A stretch of 64,000 bases of DNA, taken from NCBI GenBank assembly GCA_965216025.1, contig CBDCEX010000017.1, positions 496,001-560,000 on the forward strand, in the 5' to 3' direction. Under the pieces are notes generated by a model that was not told the DNA's origin, made no database searches, and saw only the letters and a program-made list of their open reading frames with translations. A program made the translations under genes and the position numbers. The stretch is from JADFQT01 sp965216025 (lineage in GTDB: Bacteria > Chloroflexota > Dehalococcoidia > Lucifugimonadales > UBA3495). Below are positions 11,371 to 19,429 of this stretch, in pieces; positions within the stretch are counted from its first letter, which is position 1; the number at the start of each line of letters is the position of its first letter.

Positions 11371-12643
11371 CAGAGTCTTTTCATTCTCCTGCCTGGTAGG
11401 TAAAGCCCATCATGTCGAAAGCTTCGCTGAGATGGGCATTGTGGCGGCGTAGGGCAGCGGCTACGTTGGAATGCCCAGCCCGACGTACCAAGCTGATGAC
11501 CAGGTTCCGCAGGCCCGCCAGAACCTGTGGGGCGGCCCCAGTGCGCACCTGAGAGCGGTCCTCGTCGAAGGTCACATCCCGTACCCAGTGGAGGCGGTTC
11601 TCGATGCCCCAGTGCCCACGGGAAAGGCTCAACAATCGCCTCGCATCGGCATCAGTGGCTGGGAGACTGCTAATTGCATAGCTCACAGCCACCTGTTTCT
11701 TGCCCTTCACGACCCGCTGGCGCTCTAGCCGACACACCTGTTGCAGATGCGGCCACGCTTCCCCGACCGTCCCAGCGCTGCCCACGTAGCCATTTAGCTC
11801 TGGGTCGGCCAAGGCCCACAACTCTCGCCGCTCCAGCCGCCCATGACGCCGCTTTACTGGAGCATCGGCCCAGACCGTCAGCTTGGCCCCGCGTGCTCGC
11901 CACTCCGCTGCCAGCCAGGGAGGTACGGTTGGGCCACCAGCCCTCTCAGTTCCTAGCAGGGGAAAAAGCCACCTCCAGGTCTCGGCGCAAGGTGGGCTGA
12001 TTCTCTTTAACTGGCAGCAGATACTCTCCGCCGCCTGCCACAATCTGCTCACAGACTTTCCGTTGGGTCAGTAAGGCATCAGCCACTACTACCCGACCCT
12101 TCAGGGGTACCTGGCCCAATACTTCTTTGACCGCCGCCAATTCTTCCCCTTTGCCCGGCGCAGCTACCTGCGCCAGCACTGCCCCAGCGCGGCTAGCGTA
12201 GGCCGACACCAGATGGACCCCGGGTATCTCTTGGCCGTGGACCCCTCGCAAGGTTTTCCCGTCCAGGGACAGGGGGTCATCCGCCTCTACCCCGCTATTT
12301 GCCAGCCAGTTGCCGACTTCTGCCTCAAAGGCCGCCACGTCCAGGCCCTTGAACACCCGGTGGAGGGTGGCCACGCAGGGTGTCTTCTCCTGGCTGAACC
12401 CCAAAAGCTGCGCCGTAGCACCCCCTTGGTCCCGCCCCCATTGAGCTATGGCGTATAAGCTGCGGGCGCCGCACAGCATGGCACAGGTGGCCAAGGCCAG
12501 GATCGCCCCCAAAGAGTGGCGTCGCCCTTGGCTACTCCGGAAGTCAGGCACCAAATCCAGCGTTTCTCTCAAAGTCATCATCCTTCCCTCCCGCTTAAAC
12601 TGGTAATAATTTTATACTATTTTGAGAAAATGAAAAGGCTCTG
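11371..12643 (-). mobile_element. ISAs1-family element, copy B
   Basis: A 1,273 bp copy with ends CAGAGTCTTTTCATT and CAGAGCCTTTTCATT (inward). The right side abuts an istA remnant of an IS21 element; the left side follows the CNNM gene. The flanks do not match, so there is no target duplication, which points to later recombination or deletion. Confidence 0.88.
11381..12581 (-). CDS. ISAs1 transposase in two overlapping frames, copy B
   Basis: The first frame (12581-11946, 211 aa) holds the HTH region, SLDGKTLRG and VKENQPTLRRDLEVAF. The second (to 11381) starts usefully at WLFPLLGTERAGG and includes HWGIENRLHWVRDVTF and APQVLAGLRNLVISL. Family members are normally one protein of about 370-400 residues. 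Here a plus-one shift is needed at a TTTTTCCCC run (near 11960). The same junction occurs in every copy in the window. Either programmed slippage makes the full enzyme, or all copies descend from a broken element mobilised in trans. Confidence 0.82.
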
Positions 12644-12645
12644 AC

Positions 12646-12723
12646 TACCTGGGCGGCGTACCTCGTCGCTGCTTGTATGACAACGCCGAGGTGGTGACCC
12701 TGGGCCGGGACGCAGTCTGGTAA
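12646..12723 (+). pseudogene. istA: IS21 istA (transposase) remnant
   Basis: A 25-codon scrap, YLGGVPRRCLYDNAEVVTLG then RDAVW and stop, matches the integrase-core stretch of IS21 IstA proteins (LYDNA-VVTLG). It begins directly at the ISAs1 copy B boundary and ends before the exonuclease gene. The partner istB fragment lies 850 bp further on, so an IS21 element once spanned this region and was broken up. Confidence 0.65.
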
Positions 12724-12969
12724 AGTATGGAGACGTTTTCCGGCGACCCAATAAGCACATTAATCCTCATTTCAGTTCGTTTTCTCCATGGAACAATTCA
12801 TTGCCCGTCGATGAAGAGGATGAACTTGAACATGAGGACGATACCAATGAGATTGATGGTGCCGGCGGCGCAGGATTAACCCAACCATTACTCTCAAGGT
12901 TAACTTTTGCAATTTGCGTTCCGGGATCTTTAGGGATCCTCTAAAGTTATACAGGAGCAACGAAACGGT
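12724..12969. other. No gene recognised
   Basis: This stretch of about 250 bp between the istA scrap and the exonuclease gene has no credible reading frame. It may contain the promoter of the exonuclease gene, but no convincing -35/-10 pair was seen. Confidence 0.4.
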
Positions 12970-13575
12970 ATGGTCTCTTTTGAAAAGCATGGTCGCGGCA
13001 GCGATCGCTGGACGGCTATTAAGATGGCTAAGGATTGGGTGTCCAAGGACTTTGCGATCTTGGATACCGAGACCACAGGCTTGGGCCCCCACGCCCGCAT
13101 AGTTGAAATCTCCTGCATCGACCGGGACGGCAATGTCCTGGTGGACTCCCTCGTTAATCCGGGAATTCCCATCCCTGCAGATGCTGAGGCAATTCACGGG
13201 ATATCAGACGCCGATGCGGTCGATAAACCCTCTTTTCCGGCGCTCTGGCCCATGGTGTGGAATGCGGTCTGTGATGTGGAATGTGTCCTGATCTACAACG
13301 CTGCCTACGATTGTCGATTAATGCGTCAATCCCTTGAGGGCCGCAAGACCGCCATTGCTCAAGCCGAGCAACTCACCTGCGGGTGCGTAATGGAACTCTA
13401 CGCTCAGTTTTATGGGCAATACAGCGAGCATCATGGTTCGTACACATGGCAGAAACTGGTGCGCGCCGTAAGCCAATGCGGACTGCAGATGGAGGGTTCA
13501 GCCCACCGGGCCCTTGCCGACACACGGGCATCCTTGGCCGTTCTCAATTATATGGCAGCGCTGGCAAGTGAATGA
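12970..13575 (+). CDS. DnaQ-like DEDD 3'-5' exonuclease
   Basis: A 201-residue exonuclease of the DEDDh superfamily. ExoI is FAILDTETTGLGP (Asp and Glu metal ligands), ExoII is VLIYNAAYDCRLM (Asp), and ExoIII is GSAHRALADTRASLAVL, where the His and Asp of H-x4-D are present. It would remove nucleotides from DNA or RNA 3' ends using two metal ions. No polymerase domain is attached. ATG 12970 gives an extra 18 residues; the internal ATG at 13024 (MAKDWVSKDFAILD) may be the true start. The gene sits between pieces of a broken IS21 element, so it may be cargo or a chance neighbour. Confidence 0.82.
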   Translation: MVSFEKHGRGSDRWTAIKMAKDWVSKDFAILDTETTGLGPHARIVEISCIDRDGNVLVDSLVNPGIPIPADAEAIHGISDADAVDKPSFPALWPMVWNAVCDVECVLIYNAAYDCRLMRQSLEGRKTAIAQAEQLTCGCVMELYAQFYGQYSEHHGSYTWQKLVRAVSQCGLQMEGSAHRALADTRASLAVLNYMAALASE

Positions 13576-14182
13576 CCGGGGTCATTGGGCTCTGGTGGGC
13601 GCCAGGTCAGTCGCCGGCAAGACCTGGGAGACCTTCGAGCACGACCGTGTGCCCTTGGCTCTGCAACAGCAACTGGGCGAGTTGGCCAGCGGCAGCTTCG
13701 TCGACCGCGGCGTCAACGTGCTGGCCTTCGGACTGCCCGGCACCGGCAAGACCCATACACTGTGCGCCGTGGGCCACCGGCTGGTGGAGTCGGGCAGGTC
13801 GGTCCTCTTCGCCCCGGCCTACAGGCTGGTGCAGGACCTGCTGGCCGCCAAGCGCGACCTCTCGCTGCCGCGACAATTACGAAAGCTCGACAACTACGAT
13901 TTCCTGCTGCTGGACGACCTGGGGTACCTGCCCCAAGGGGCCGAAGAGTCCAAGGTGCTCTTCACGCTCATCGCCGAACGCTACGAGCGCCGGTCCCTGG
14001 GCATCACATCCAACCTGGTCTTCTCCCAGTGGGAGCACATCTTCGCCAACCCAATGGCCACGGCGGCGGCCATCGACCGGGTGGTCCACCACTCGGTCAT
14101 CCTTGAATTCGACGTGCCCAGCTACCGCACCGGAGTGGCCCAGCGGCGTGGTCAGAAACAGGGGGTGAACCGGCAAGAATAA
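13568..14182 (+). pseudogene. istB: IS21 helper ATPase IstB, N-terminally truncated
   Basis: IstB is the AAA+ helper that activates IstA transposase. Present are Walker A GLPGTGKT, Walker B FLLLDDLGYLP, the sensor region SLGITSNLVFSQWEHIF, and the closing AAAIDRVVHHSVILEF. The usual N-terminal 50 or so residues are missing; the frame can begin only at GTG 13568, inside the end of the exonuclease gene. With istA reduced to 25 codons the element cannot move by itself. Confidence 0.8.
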
Positions 14183-14219
14183 TCGACGCCAACCGGCAAA
14201 AGTAGTTGACGCTGAACAG

Positions 14220-14302
14220 CACTACTGGGCCATATAAGACTGGAATACGTCTGCTTGGCGTAGCGCGAAACCCGGCCAATGGCTTTCCGGCCAGACCTCT
14301 AG
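14220..14302. repeat. 178 bp MITE, copy c (half element)
   Basis: Only the half with CATATAAGAC...CCGGCCAGACCTCTAG remains; it is about 85% similar to copies a and b and ends in CTAG. The other half is missing where the IS21 remnant begins, suggesting that the IS21 insertion or a deletion removed it. Confidence 0.8.
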
Positions 14303-14451
14303 GCTGCCTCTCGCATCTCCGATATCCGGGCATTTCTAGGCATTCCCCTTCTTCCGGGTCCCCTCCTTGAGTCCTTCGACGCAGAGAACGTCCCGATCTG
14401 CCCCGGTTACGGGCCGGGACGAGGCTCCGCGGCCCGTGAGCGGGGTTGTCG

Positions 14452-14570
14452 TCAGAAGATGCGGGTTTGACCGGAGGCCTGCTCCCTTTTCTGGGCAGCT
14501 CTCTCCCTGGCCTGCTTTTGGTACTCCCGGTGGCGCTTGGAGCAGGTCTGGCACCGGGTCTCGGCCGGGA
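14452..14570 (-). pseudogene. Zinc-ribbon-like C-terminal fragment
   Basis: The minus strand reads RCQTCSKRHREYQKQARERA then AQKREQASGQTRIF and stop. It has one CxxC pair and a basic helix. A second fragment at 17545-17854 ends in ICKDCRKPAVPGQ with another CxxC pair, and the two could be halves of one protein. Both lie just past a CRISPR remnant. I do not recognise the family and give no function. Confidence 0.4.
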
Positions 14571-14789
14571 TGGGGGGAACCCCGGTGCCGTCTGGATTTG
14601 CGCCGTAATATTCGGGTCTATCCCCGCGTGGGCGGGGGAACCCCTAATATTCGGGGCGTGGGCGGGGGAATGCCGTCTGGATTTGCGCCGAAGATATTCG
14701 GGTCTATCCCCGCGTGGGCGGGGGAACCTTTCTGGCGGCAGCCCAATCCACGCATCCATACGGTCTATCCCCGCGTGGGCGGGGGAACC
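14557..14789 (-). CRISPR. Type I-E CRISPR remnant, distal part
   Basis: Three near-identical 28 bp repeats lie at 14762-14789, 14701-14728 and 14615-14642. On the minus strand they begin GGTTCCCCCGCCCACGC and end GGGGATAGACC, close to E. coli type I-E repeats, including the 3' handle. Repeat-to-repeat spacing of 61 bp (14701 to 14762) is standard. A degenerate repeat lies near 14645-14670 and another at 14557-14585. The spacers at 14671-14700 and 14586-14614 are nearly identical, so a unit was duplicated. Degenerate repeats on the low-coordinate side indicate the leader-distal end. Confidence 0.88.
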
Positions 14790-15008
14790 AGATACAAAAG
14801 GGGCGTACATAAGGGAATTATCAAGAAAGGTTGATAAAGCATTTCCTTGCGGTTAGGGTAACACTGCCACAGTAGGCCAACCCCAAAGGAACCAACAAGG
14901 GGGTAGACGCGATGGCCTCCCTAGCCGCCTGGAGATTGGTTCCTTTAAGATTGTTGGAAACCTACTGTGGTGGTAAGCCTATCCTATCGCCGCAAGGGGA
15001 GTTCCCTC

Positions 15009-15915
15009 ATGCAACCATCACGTCCAGCGTTCCTATGGGTCATATTACCTCTCCTATCCGCCCTTATCCGCCCTTATCCTGTCCACGGCCTGCGGCTCTG
15101 AACCAGACGATTCTACTCCCCTGCAAGTCTCTACCCCGGCCCTCATTCCTCCAGCAACACCAAGGCCCACCAATACACCGAGACCGAGACCGAGACCGAG
15201 ACCGACACTAACCCCAATCGCTACACCCATACCCAGCCCAACGCCAACGCTTGCACCCACGTCAAAGCCACGTCCTTCGCCAACGCCTACCCGGCCAGTG
15301 CCTTCCCCTACCCCTTCCCCTACCCCGGACGGCCCATTGATGTCAGTCGAGGAATGTTCCCAGGTTATAGAGGCTTATATGGCTGAGAACATAGAGGACA
15401 TAATTCTGTCGGCCACTGACAATCCTATGTCGTTCCGGTACTGGATAGAGAATTCTAAGCGCACTCCCGCTTACAGGCTGCATTTCAAGACATACACCGG
15501 CTTCGGGGATAAGCCAACGCATCACGAGGTGCTAGAAGTCTGGCCGGAAAGCCATTGGCCGGGTTTTACGCTACGCCAATCAGACGTATTCCAGTCTTAT
15601 GCGGCACAGTAGTACATGTATTACGTTGAAACACCCGCTATTTCATCGATAATCGACGTTATGAAAACGACGGTTTGGGGAGAATCGAGGTTTCCGGCCA
15701 GATTTCTAGGCAGTGTCTTGGTCCACTGGTGGGACAACACCACCAGAAATTTGTACGTGGCATTTTACCCGCACGCCGTATCCTATCTGCCCATCAACAA
15801 TCCAACATACTTTTTTAGGAAGATAGGCGAATATGGCGCTTTTGAATACAACTCAACCGGTTGGGCCGATTGCGGTTCAGTGGGCTCCCTACTTCGGCGG
15901 ACCAGAACCGATTGA
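15009..15915 (+). pseudogene. Pro/Thr-rich lipoprotein, disrupted by 10 bp duplication and MITE
   Basis: The protein starts MQPSRPAFLWVILPLLSALI. A tandem duplication of TCCGCCCTTA (15057-15076) shifts the frame; without it the signal peptide ends in a lipobox (ILSTACGS). A linker of Pro-Thr and Arg-Pro repeats follows, then a soluble domain with VEECSQVIEAYMAENIED. MITE copy d interrupts at 15532. Keeping one CTAG and one 10 bp unit restores a single 241-codon frame that continues LGSVLVHWWDNTTRNLYVAF and ends at 15915. I do not recognise the soluble domain. It would be membrane-anchored and outward-facing. Confidence 0.72.
15532..15709. repeat. 178 bp MITE, copy d (in a lipoprotein gene)
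   Basis: Same orientation as copy b, with ends CTAGAAGTCTGGCCGGAAA and TTTCCGGCCAGATTTCTAG. It splits the lipoprotein frame between THHEV and GSVLVHW; one CTAG in place of the element restores EVLGSVLVHW in frame. Confidence 0.9.
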
Positions 15916-15996
15916 GTACCGTCTTCATCAGGTGTGGTTCGTGGACACGGAAAACCCAACAGGGATTGTTGAGATTGAGCAATAGCAAGAAGTAAA

Positions 15997-16021
15997 GCCC
16001 TCGCGATTGCGGGGGCTTTTT
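15997..16021 (+). terminator. Rho-independent terminator
   Basis: GCCCTCGC (15997-16004) pairs with GCGGGGGC (16009-16016) around a GATT loop and is followed by TTTTT. It lies 80 bp downstream of the lipoprotein pseudogene and is the best intrinsic terminator in the window. Confidence 0.8.
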
Positions 16022-16219
16022 GTGTTGGCAGGATTCTCTGTGTGGGTTAGGCTGGCGGGGCGGGCCTTTCTTCGGTGAACTCCCGCCCTTCTTCTAACCC
16101 CGAATCCACCGAAGGAGGGCGTCGGGTCAGCGACGTGAAGCGGTAAGAAGGTGCTCCTGCGCTTCTGGGATAATGGTTTTGAAACAGAAAACCGACCCCA
16201 GAAAGGGAGCACCCAATAG

Positions 16220-16531
16220 ATGCTGCCACGCCACCACCCCGACCGCATCCGCATCGCCTTCGACGACCACCGCCTGGTTACCAATGCCGGGCTGATCCTT
16301 CCGGCCACCCTGGCCTTGCACCTGGGCCTACCCCAACTGGTTGACCGGCGCCTGGACCTGGGGCGCGCCCCAGGTCCAGCCTTTCTGTTGTCCGTCTGGA
16401 CAGGGCATTATCGACGCCCATCAGGTGCTCTCATCACGCAGATCTCGGGCTGCGAAGCCTTGGTCCTACAGTACGGCGCGGACTGCATCACCAGCGTAGT
16501 TGCCGAACTGCGCCAAGAACCGCGGCGTTGA
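16220..16531 (+). pseudogene. IS1380-family transposase, N-terminal fragment
   Basis: The frame reads IRIAFDDHRLVTNAGLILPA then LALHLGLPQLVDRRLDLG, the usual N-terminal domain of one IS1380 transposase group. After about 50 residues the match is lost and the frame ends. The upstream pair GTGCTCC...GGGAGCAC probably marks the 5' end of the element. It differs from the intact IS1380 copies at 22.6 and 32.6 kb. Confidence 0.7.
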
Positions 16532-16594
16532 AGTGCGGGCTATAGCTGGGCGGTGTGACACTCGCGACGCGCCAGCGGGGCGTTCGCTCTGCGG

Positions 16595-17353
16595 TCAGCA
16601 GATGGGGTCCGCCGTTTCGTCTGCGCTCTGCGTCTGCTGCCGGAGCATGGACGGCAACAGGACCTTGACGTCCATCTCGTCGGCCTGCCGCTGTTGTTGC
16701 GGCTGGATCACCTCGCCGACCACGGCCGCGATGGTGGCCTCACCGGTGGCGGCCGCCACCGTGGCGGCCCTGTCGTGGGCTCTCCGGATGTCGTCTAGCC
16801 TGATGGTGAGCGAGACTTCAAACGCGGCGTGGACGTACCGTTTGTCGTCGGCGCGGCGAGCTCGGATGATGATGTCCGCCACCATCACGTGGTCCGCCTG
16901 CTGCTCGGTGATGCGGCCGGCTTCCTCGGCCGCGTTGATGGCCTCGAGGAACTCGTGGTCGGTGTCCCGGCCGGCGGCGAGCAGGATGCGCCCCCTCGTG
17001 AGGGCGAGTTCATTCATGGCGATGTTCAGGATGTTCAGCCGGGCGCGGTTTTCGAGGTCGCTGCCGGTCAGGGACGCCACGTCGGTTTTCAGGGTTCCTA
17101 CGTCGGCCTTGAGGGTGCTAACGTCGGTTTTGAGAACACCCACGTCGGTTTCGATTGACGTGAGGCGGCGGTCGGTGGCGGCGGCAAAATCGTGGAAGCT
17201 GGCGCTGAGGTCGGTCACGAGGCCCACCAGCTGGGCGAATTGCTCCGGCAGGGCGATGAGGTCGGGCAGCAGCAGCCGGGTCCGCATGTCTTGCAGGTAC
17301 TCGGGATTGCTGTCCAGGAAGTCCAGCAGGTGTTGATATTCGGGCGGGTACAT
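16595..17353 (-). CDS. Coiled-coil protein of unknown function with nuclease-like C-terminal domain
   Basis: About 252 residues starting MYPPEYQHLLDFLDSNPEYL at 17353, chosen because GAGAGG precedes it and a TATAAT box lies upstream. Residues about 65-100 are heptads of the form TDVGVLK-TDVSTLK-ADVGTLK-TDVASL, a coiled coil encoded by four 21 bp units. The C-terminal half has DHVMVADIIIRARRADDK, then AAFEVSLTIRLDDIRRAHDR. Acidic and Glu-x-Ser spacing there resembles PD-(D/E)xK-like proteins common in cyanobacteria and Chloroflexota. Nuclease activity is inference; no partner gene is adjacent. The frame is intact. Confidence 0.65.
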   Translation of the reverse strand: MYPPEYQHLLDFLDSNPEYLQDMRTRLLLPDLIALPEQFAQLVGLVTDLSASFHDFAAATDRRLTSIETDVGVLKTDVSTLKADVGTLKTDVASLTGSDLENRARLNILNIAMNELALTRGRILLAAGRDTDHEFLEAINAAEEAGRITEQQADHVMVADIIIRARRADDKRYVHAAFEVSLTIRLDDIRRAHDRAATVAAATGEATIAAVVGEVIQPQQQRQADEMDVKVLLPSMLRQQTQSADETADPIC

Positions 17354-17383
17354 GGTGTGTTTTCCTCTCAACGCTACGTTGTG

Positions 17384-17389
17384 ATTATA
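17384..17389 (-). promoter_or_regulatory. Putative -10 box for the coiled-coil gene
   Basis: A perfect TATAAT on the minus strand lies 31 bp upstream of the ATG at 17353. No good -35 element sits 17 bp further up, so it is suggestive only. Confidence 0.35.
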
Positions 17390-17544
17390 GAGCATTGACG
17401 GCTGAGTGCGAGGGCTGGAAGGCCTGCTCGGTGTGCCGTGTCCGCGCTTGCAGACCATGGTGTGGGATTAGTTCATCACGCTGTCCTGGCCTTCCCCTTT
17501 GGATGTACGAGGTTTCCACGACTTGCGGTGGTTATCAGCGCAGG

Positions 17545-17860
17545 ATCAGCAATGGACCTGCCCGGGTACGGCAGGTTTCCGACAATCTTTGCAGATGCTC
17601 AATTCTTTGAGCTTGCGGCGATTTTCAACGGCGCGTGCCCGAGCTCGTTCCCGTGTTCGTCCGGGGTTGGGCGGACTCTCTTTGGCTTCTAGGATGCTTT
17701 CGGCTTGCGGTTTGGATCGTCGCGGGTTTCGGGGTTTTACGGTCACGAGAGGATACTGCTTTTGGATTGGCAGACGTCCTGGTCTTGCGTTTAGGTGCCG
17801 GCTTGGCCTCGTAGGCGGGGTTGGTGGTGACGGGGAAATCGAATTCCCACTCAAAGGTTG
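17545..17860 (-). pseudogene. Basic protein fragment with one CxxC pair
   Basis: Two minus-strand frames appear to belong together. One starts TTFEWEFDFPVTTNPAYEAK (below 17860) and is very basic. The other continues KPRNPRRSKPQAESILEAKE and ends RRKLKELSICKDCRKPAVPG, losing sense at about 17545. A frameshift near 17740 would join them. The CxxC pair matches in style the fragment at 14452-14570. No family is recognised. Confidence 0.35.
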
Positions 17861-17861
17861 T

Positions 17862-17957
17862 GCCTACTGCCCACTTGTGCGGGGGAACCCTACGGCTACA
17901 AGAGCGGATGGGCTGAACATACCGGGGTCGGTCTATCCCCGCGTGGGCGGGGGAACC
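17862..17957 (-). CRISPR. Type I-E CRISPR remnant beside cas2
   Basis: One perfect repeat lies at 17930-17957, identical to those at 14.6-14.8 kb. A degenerate repeat (17862-17889, sharing GGTTCCCCCGC) lies 40 bp further on. The 79 bp between cas2 and the first repeat would be the leader. With a repeat direction matching the cas genes, new spacers would enter here. The array is effectively one repeat long. Confidence 0.8.
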
Positions 17958-18036
17958 CCTATTTCGCCAATACCAACAAGGTTGGAATATCGCCGAAGCC
18001 AATTATAGGCACTTCTCCAAGCTTGTTGTCAGATGG

Positions 18037-18324
18037 TTAATGATATTTGACCAAGTATACTCCGTCCGCATCCACAATCTCCTTCGGAGACTCGCCCAGG
18101 GTGCGGATCTGCTGCTCGCCCACGGCCGAAGGGTCACGCCAGGTCATCACTATCGATCCCTGGCCCAGCTGGTAGTACCACTCTGCCAGAACGTTCCATA
18201 TCCGCTCCCTTATCCCTCTGGTCATGTTGGGCGAGGTGTACACTCCCGGGGCTATTTCCAGCATCACTGACGCCAGGAATCCCCGGTACCGGGCTTCGAC
18301 ATTGACCGTTACCACCACTGTCAT
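18037..18324 (-). CDS. cas2: CRISPR-associated protein Cas2e
   Basis: A 95-residue type I-E Cas2. It starts MTVVVTVNVEARYRGFLASV and continues MLEIAPGVYTSPNMTRGIRE with WNVLAEWY, all typical of Cas2e. Cas2 dimers bridge two Cas1 dimers in the spacer-integration complex. The start overlaps the cas1 stop by four bases (ATGA), so the genes are coupled. The length is normal and the gene looks intact, unlike the upstream interference genes. Confidence 0.93.
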   Translation of the reverse strand: MTVVVTVNVEARYRGFLASVMLEIAPGVYTSPNMTRGIRERIWNVLAEWYYQLGQGSIVMTWRDPSAVGEQQIRTLGESPKEIVDADGVYLVKYH

Positions 18325-19301
18325 TCGTTCATCTCCCCGGTTATTTCGTCTGCCACGTCTTCAAAAAAGACAGGCTCATCGACCGGGAGAGAGCCTCGGT
18401 CTTCCGGGTCCATCTCCAGGGGAGGCACGTCCTGGAACAGGGCCTTGATGCGGTCGATCATCTTGGCGATGACCCGCTCCCTTCGCAGCAGGTCCCCGGT
18501 GGTCCTGCGGGTGTGCCGCTCTATCTCCAGGTGGGGCTGGTCCATCACCTCCCTGGCAGACTGGAAGGCCGCGGGCAGCAGAATCGTGTCCCGGAACAGG
18601 TCGGCAATGTCCAGGGCGAAGGCTTCACCGCTGTGTTCGTGAATGAAACCCAGCTGTGGGATGGCCCCCGTTGCGGTCACTGCAATCACTGCTGCCGATG
18701 TCACCGCCACCGACGCGTGGTTGATGGCCTGGTTGGGCAGGTCCGCCCAATCAGGATCGGTCCGGTCATAACGCCGGTTTCTCCATTCAATCCCATACCG
18801 TTGCGCCACCAGGCGGTAGGTGCGCCTCATCCGGGCTCCCTCGACCCCGCGAAGCGCCGAAAGATCCTGCTGGGGCAGCACTTCTCCCAATCGCAGCGCG
18901 TACATCTTCTTCGCGATGGTGATTCGGCCGCCGTCGGCGTCGGCCCAGGCCCGCATCTGGCGGCGGGCAGTGTCCGACGTATCCGGCATCAATGGTGGAG
19001 CAGTGTAGCACCGGACCCCATCCTCTCCGACGGCTACCAGGGCAGTCCCGTGGCGGGCCATCAACCTCAGGGCGTCATGGCTGACCGTCGAACCCGGCCC
19101 CAGCAGAATCATGGACAGCGACTGGAAGGGAATGCCGTAGTCGCCGCTGTCCAGGCCGCTGCCGCTATCGGGCTCGGCGTTCCGCTCGAACCGCAGGGTG
19201 CCGTCCCGCACCGTCAGCGCCCCTCGGGACAGCCACAACAGGCCATGCCGGTCGGCGTGGGGAATCCGGGCCGTTTCCAGGCCAAGCCTTCCTCTCAACA
19301 T
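18321..19301 (-). CDS. cas1: CRISPR-associated integrase Cas1e
   Basis: Cas1 cuts and joins DNA to insert spacers. I place the start at ATG 19301 (MLRGRLGLETARIPHADRHG), with GGAGAAAG upstream; the frame is open to 19397 but that extension is not conserved. The catalytic triad is visible: Glu in LRGVEGARMRRTY, His in LGFIHEH and Asp in FALDIADLFRDT, aligning with E141/H208/D221 of E. coli Cas1. About 326 residues, slightly longer than E. coli Cas1. It overlaps cas2 by ATGA. With Cas2 it could still form an adaptation complex. Confidence 0.93.
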   Translation of the reverse strand: MLRGRLGLETARIPHADRHGLLWLSRGALTVRDGTLRFERNAEPDSGSGLDSGDYGIPFQSLSMILLGPGSTVSHDALRLMARHGTALVAVGEDGVRCYTAPPLMPDTSDTARRQMRAWADADGGRITIAKKMYALRLGEVLPQQDLSALRGVEGARMRRTYRLVAQRYGIEWRNRRYDRTDPDWADLPNQAINHASVAVTSAAVIAVTATGAIPQLGFIHEHSGEAFALDIADLFRDTILLPAAFQSAREVMDQPHLEIERHTRRTTGDLLRRERVIAKMIDRIKALFQDVPPLEMDPEDRGSLPVDEPVFFEDVADEITGEMNE

Positions 19302-19429
19302 TTCTCTTTCTCCGGTGGCAGTTGCCGCCGGCTGGGGTAAAGGACCTCCACACCCCAGCCGGCGGGCTAATGCGGCAACCCCACTCTCGTTATTCAATTG
19401 TTAAGGTGCTCACACCACAACCCAACACG

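Noticed and set aside
8644..12643. A proven composite transposon made of two ISAs1 copies
   Set aside because: The outer flanks do not form a target duplication, and copy A is deleted. It remains only a possibility.
15160..15210. Repeat locus at the CCGAGA-type hexamers
   Set aside because: These are codon repeats for an Arg-Pro linker in the lipoprotein pseudogene, not an independent repeat element.
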